Below are positions 40,671 through 43,188 of a stretch of 43,188 bases of DNA, piece after piece. The first letter of the stretch is position 1, and every line of letters begins with the position of its first letter. The position numbers and the translations under genes are program-made. Below the pieces are notes generated by a model. It saw nothing but the letters and a program-made list of their open reading frames with translations. It was not told the origin of the DNA and searched no databases. Source of the DNA: an uncultured Bacillota bacterium (GTDB lineage Bacteria > Bacillota_I > Bacilli_A > RFN20 > CAG-631); assembly GCA_902491575.1 (NCBI GenBank), contig CABUID010000017.1:1-43188 (forward strand). The letters run 5' to 3'.

Positions 40671-42587
40671 TTATTTTGAAGCTTTTATCATTAATTTACA
40701 CATTGTATTTGAAAATTTTACAGGATCTTTCAATGGAAAACCTTCCATCAATAAAGCTTGAGATAGTAATAATTCAGCATAATCAGTTAATGATTCATCA
40801 TCATTTTCATTATAAATCGTTTCAATGGTTTTAAATAAATCATGATTTGGATTGATTTCTAATATTCTATCTGCTTTTGCACCTTGACCAACAGGATTTT
40901 GAGATAAAACTTTTTCCATTTCAAAAGAAACACCATCGGATGAAACAAGACAAACAGGAGAATCTGTCAAACGTGATGAAATGACAACATCTTTAACATC
41001 ATCTTTTAAAACTTCTTTGATTTTATCAATAACTGATTGTTTTTCTTTCTTTACTTCTTCTATTTTTTCTTTTTCTTCTTTTGATAATAGATCTAAATCA
41101 CCTTGATTAATCGATTTGAATTTTTTACCATCATATTCTTGTAAAATAGTCATAACAAATTCATCAATATTATCATTTAAAATTAGAACATCATAACCTT
41201 GTTTTTTCAACAAATCCATTTGTGGCATAGCCATCACTTGATCTTTGTTGCTTGCACTTGCAAAGTAAATAAATTCTTGATTTTCTTTCATACTTTCCAC
41301 ATATTTCTTTAATGTGATTTTTCCACTTTCATTGATGGTATTATAAATTAATAAATCTTTTAATTTATCTTTATTTACTCCAAAGCCATCATAGACTCCC
41401 CATTTGATATTAAGACCATAAGCATCAAAGAATTGAATATATTTATCATAATCGTTATCTTTTAAACGAGTTAACTCAGCTAAAATTTTCTTTTCAACAG
41501 ATGAAGCAATTTTTTCAAGTTGCTTATTTTGTTGTAACATTTCACGCGAAATATTTAACGACAAATCACTGCTATCTACTAAGCCTCTTACAAAACGTAA
41601 ATAATCAGGAACTAAGTCTTTACATTTGTCCATAATAAAGACACCCTTTGTGTAAAGTTGAAGTCCTTTTTCATACTTTTCAGAATACAAATCATATGGA
41701 GGTTTACTTGGAATAAAAACTAAAGCATTATAGGAAATCATACCTTCTGTGTTGATATGCAATGAAACCATTGGGTCTTGATAATCCATAAATTTTGCTT
41801 TATAGAATTCATTTAACATTTCATCAGTTACTTCAGATTTTGATTTTTTCCATAATGGAATCATTGAATTTAAAGTTTTATCTACGATGACATCTTCATA
41901 CTTTCCTTCAATTTCTTTTCCTTCTTCATCTTTTTTATCGACAGATTCTGTCACTTTCATTTTGATTGGATATTTAACATAATCGGAATATTTTTTAACT
42001 AAATCTTCAATCGTATATTCTTCTAAGAATTTATCGTAATCTTCATCATTTTCATTTTTTCTTAAATATAAAGTGATGATTGAACCGTTGTCTTCTTTTG
42101 AAATTTCCTCGATTTCATAAGTTTCTGTTCCAGTACTTTTAAAACGATATGCCTTATCAGAATGGACAGATTTTGTCTCGACTACTACTTTCTTTGCAAC
42201 CATAAAAGCAGAATAAAAACCTACTCCAAATTGTCCAATTATTTCTAATTCTTTATTTGGATCATCATCTTTCAAATTTTTAAGGAATTCAGCTGAACCT
42301 GATTTAGCAATTGTTCCTAAATTGTTCACAATTTCATTATAATCCATTCCTATACCATTATCTGAAATACTGATAGTTCTTTGCTTTTTATCCACGTCAA
42401 TTCTTATTTCATATTCTTTGGATGTAATTGTACCATCTTTTAAGGATAAATAATGATATTTATCAATTGCATCACTTGCATTAGATATCAATTCTCTTAA
42501 AAATATTTCTTTATTTGTATAAATAGAATTAATCATTAAATCTAATAATTTTTTTGACTCTGTTTTAAATTTTTTTACATCAGCCAT
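40671..42587 (-). CDS. htpG: Molecular chaperone HtpG (Hsp90)
   Basis: 638 residues, normal length. It is a dimeric ATP-dependent chaperone of the cytoplasm. The GHKL ATPase domain has IFLRELISNASDAIDK (Glu and Asn of the ATP site), DNGIGM, GTIAKSG and GQFGVGFYSAFMVA; the middle domain has SNISRE-like LNISREMLQQN (catalytic Arg); and the C-terminal dimerisation domain ends at the stop. The open frame runs to 42731, but ATG 42587 is chosen: AAAGGAG lies 9-10 nt upstream, the sequence MADVKKFKTESKKLLD matches family starts, and the perfect promoter lies at 42619-42647, upstream of 42587 but within the longer frame. Confidence 0.97.
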   Translation of the reverse strand: MADVKKFKTESKKLLDLMINSIYTNKEIFLRELISNASDAIDKYHYLSLKDGTITSKEYEIRIDVDKKQRTISISDNGIGMDYNEIVNNLGTIAKSGSAEFLKNLKDDDPNKELEIIGQFGVGFYSAFMVAKKVVVETKSVHSDKAYRFKSTGTETYEIEEISKEDNGSIITLYLRKNENDEDYDKFLEEYTIEDLVKKYSDYVKYPIKMKVTESVDKKDEEGKEIEGKYEDVIVDKTLNSMIPLWKKSKSEVTDEMLNEFYKAKFMDYQDPMVSLHINTEGMISYNALVFIPSKPPYDLYSEKYEKGLQLYTKGVFIMDKCKDLVPDYLRFVRGLVDSSDLSLNISREMLQQNKQLEKIASSVEKKILAELTRLKDNDYDKYIQFFDAYGLNIKWGVYDGFGVNKDKLKDLLIYNTINESGKITLKKYVESMKENQEFIYFASASNKDQVMAMPQMDLLKKQGYDVLILNDNIDEFVMTILQEYDGKKFKSINQGDLDLLSKEEKEKIEEVKKEKQSVIDKIKEVLKDDVKDVVISSRLTDSPVCLVSSDGVSFEMEKVLSQNPVGQGAKADRILEINPNHDLFKTIETIYNENDDESLTDYAELLLSQALLMEGFPLKDPVKFSNTMCKLMIKASK

Positions 42588-42618
42588 ATTTGTATCACTC
42601 CTTTTTTTGACAAGTATA

Positions 42619-42661
42619 ATTATATAATTCTTTTTTAGCACTGTCAACATTTGAGTGCTAA
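42619..42661 (-). promoter_or_regulatory. CIRCE operator overlapping the htpG SigA promoter
   Basis: CIRCE: TTAGCACTG 42635-42643, 9-bp spacer, GAGTGCTAA 42653-42661 (17 of 18 consensus positions). Minus-strand promoter: TTGACA (plus 42642-42647) and TATAAT (plus 42619-42624) with a 17-bp spacer, both perfect. The operator overlaps the -35 box, so HrcA would block RNA polymerase directly. Confidence 0.9.
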
Positions 42662-43163
42662 AAATTAAAAATTTTAATTTCTTATCTATAAAAATGTCGA
42701 ATAATGTCAAAATAAACATCTTATGTATCATTTATTTCATCATTCTTTTTTAACTTTTTTTTATTATATAATAAAATATATATTATTCATTCTATATAGT
42801 TTAAAGAAAAATAAATCTAATCCAATTATTCATTTTTTTTATAAAAACAATTTGCTAATTATATTTTTTAAAACACTTATTATTTGTCAGTTACTTTTTA
42901 TTAAATAATTAATACTAATAGAAATATATTCTATTTAAGAAAAAATAATATAATGAAGATTGATTATTAACAATTAATCTAAATCCATCACAAATCAATA
43001 AGCCAATCATGAATAAACAAAAAAATCGTCTATTGAATAATAAAAAGAGATGGTTTTTTTCATTTAGCAAAAAAAAATAAAAAAAATTTTTTGTAAAACA
43101 GAAAATATTTTTCTTTTTAATAAGTGAAGGGGAACAAAAAAGCCTTCAGAAAGGAAAATAACT
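42662..43163. other. Gene-free AT-rich region between htpG and the right-edge gene
   Basis: About 500 bp with no coding frame that has a ribosome site; a 61-codon plus-strand frame at 42723-42908 is Phe/Ile/Leu/Tyr-rich noise. A TATAAT at 42949-42954 lacks a convincing -35. A small hairpin GAAGG/CCTTC lies at about 43126-43146, just before the last gene's ribosome site. I see no RNA gene. Confidence 0.55.
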
Positions 43164-43188
43164 ATGAAAAACAAAAAGAAAGTCAAAA
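43164..43188 (+). CDS. Start of an unidentified gene, cut by the right edge
   Basis: ATG 43164 with AAAGGAAA 7-9 nt upstream opens a frame reading MKNKKKVK to the edge. The basic start would suit a signal peptide or a ribosome-associated protein, but eight residues are too few for any call. Confidence 0.5.

Noticed and set aside
42588..42731. N-terminal extension of HtpG by 48 residues
   Set aside because: The extension would be translated from upstream of a perfect promoter and CIRCE, lacks a ribosome site and has no counterpart in HtpG proteins.
1..43188. CRISPR array or other regular tandem repeat
   Set aside because: No set of regularly spaced repeats of 20-40 bp was seen; only the pairwise short repeats listed above.

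Overview
The window looks like chromosome from a low-GC Firmicute, at a guess the Erysipelotrichia/Coprobacillus side of the phylum. The DNA is very AT-rich. It carries rpoE (RNA polymerase delta), a CIRCE/HrcA heat-shock circuit, LytTR and NatAB-type genes, a pyrophosphate-type phosphofructokinase and consensus SigA promoters. TGA is used as a stop (for example at the sigma/anti-sigma junction) and the only tRNA is tRNA-Trp with anticodon CCA, so the standard bacterial code applies and not the Mycoplasma code. The genus assignment is a guess.

Layout. 1-107 is the tail of an unidentified gene. 244-1763 (minus) is an ECF sigma factor with its membrane anti-sigma partner. 1860-7970 (minus) is housekeeping: a CPA2 cation/proton antiporter, a Na/Pi cotransporter, a 5'-3' exonuclease, rpoE and argS. 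8071-10919 (plus) holds a class A penicillin-binding protein and a YitT-family membrane protein, followed by tRNA-Trp. 11044-15187 is an accessory block directly downstream of the tRNA: a structured leader RNA, an orphan lipoprotein, a broken gene, a large cysteine-motif/DUF1871-like protein and a small membrane protein. A GH2 glycosidase (15338-17074) and a decayed IS200-like element (about 17095-17433) follow.

Central and right part. groES-groEL (minus) has two CIRCE-like operators, and glyA is divergent from it. Next come a LytTR-DUF3021 regulatory pair, an EamA exporter, a DrrAB-like ABC exporter, a NatAB-like ABC exporter, a metallophosphatase, a PPi-PFK and an isochorismatase-like hydrolase. 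From 30925 to 40110 one operon of nine genes encodes all seven steps from PEP + erythrose-4-phosphate to chorismate, plus the steps to phenylalanine and tyrosine: aminotransferase, pheA (chorismate mutase-prephenate dehydratase), aroB, aroC, an aroE-aroK fusion, aroQ, aroA, tyrA and a DAHP synthase. A 22-bp perfect palindrome sits in its probable promoter. The window ends with htpG, which carries its own CIRCE on a perfect SigA promoter and is followed by a tightly coupled gene for a protein that weakly resembles an ECF sigma factor.

Most worth a second look: (i) the htpG + sigma-like gene under CIRCE control, (ii) the leader RNA with two competing hairpins before the lipoprotein gene, (iii) the palindrome operator of the compact aromatic operon, and (iv) the tRNA-adjacent accessory block with a probable immunity-type protein family.
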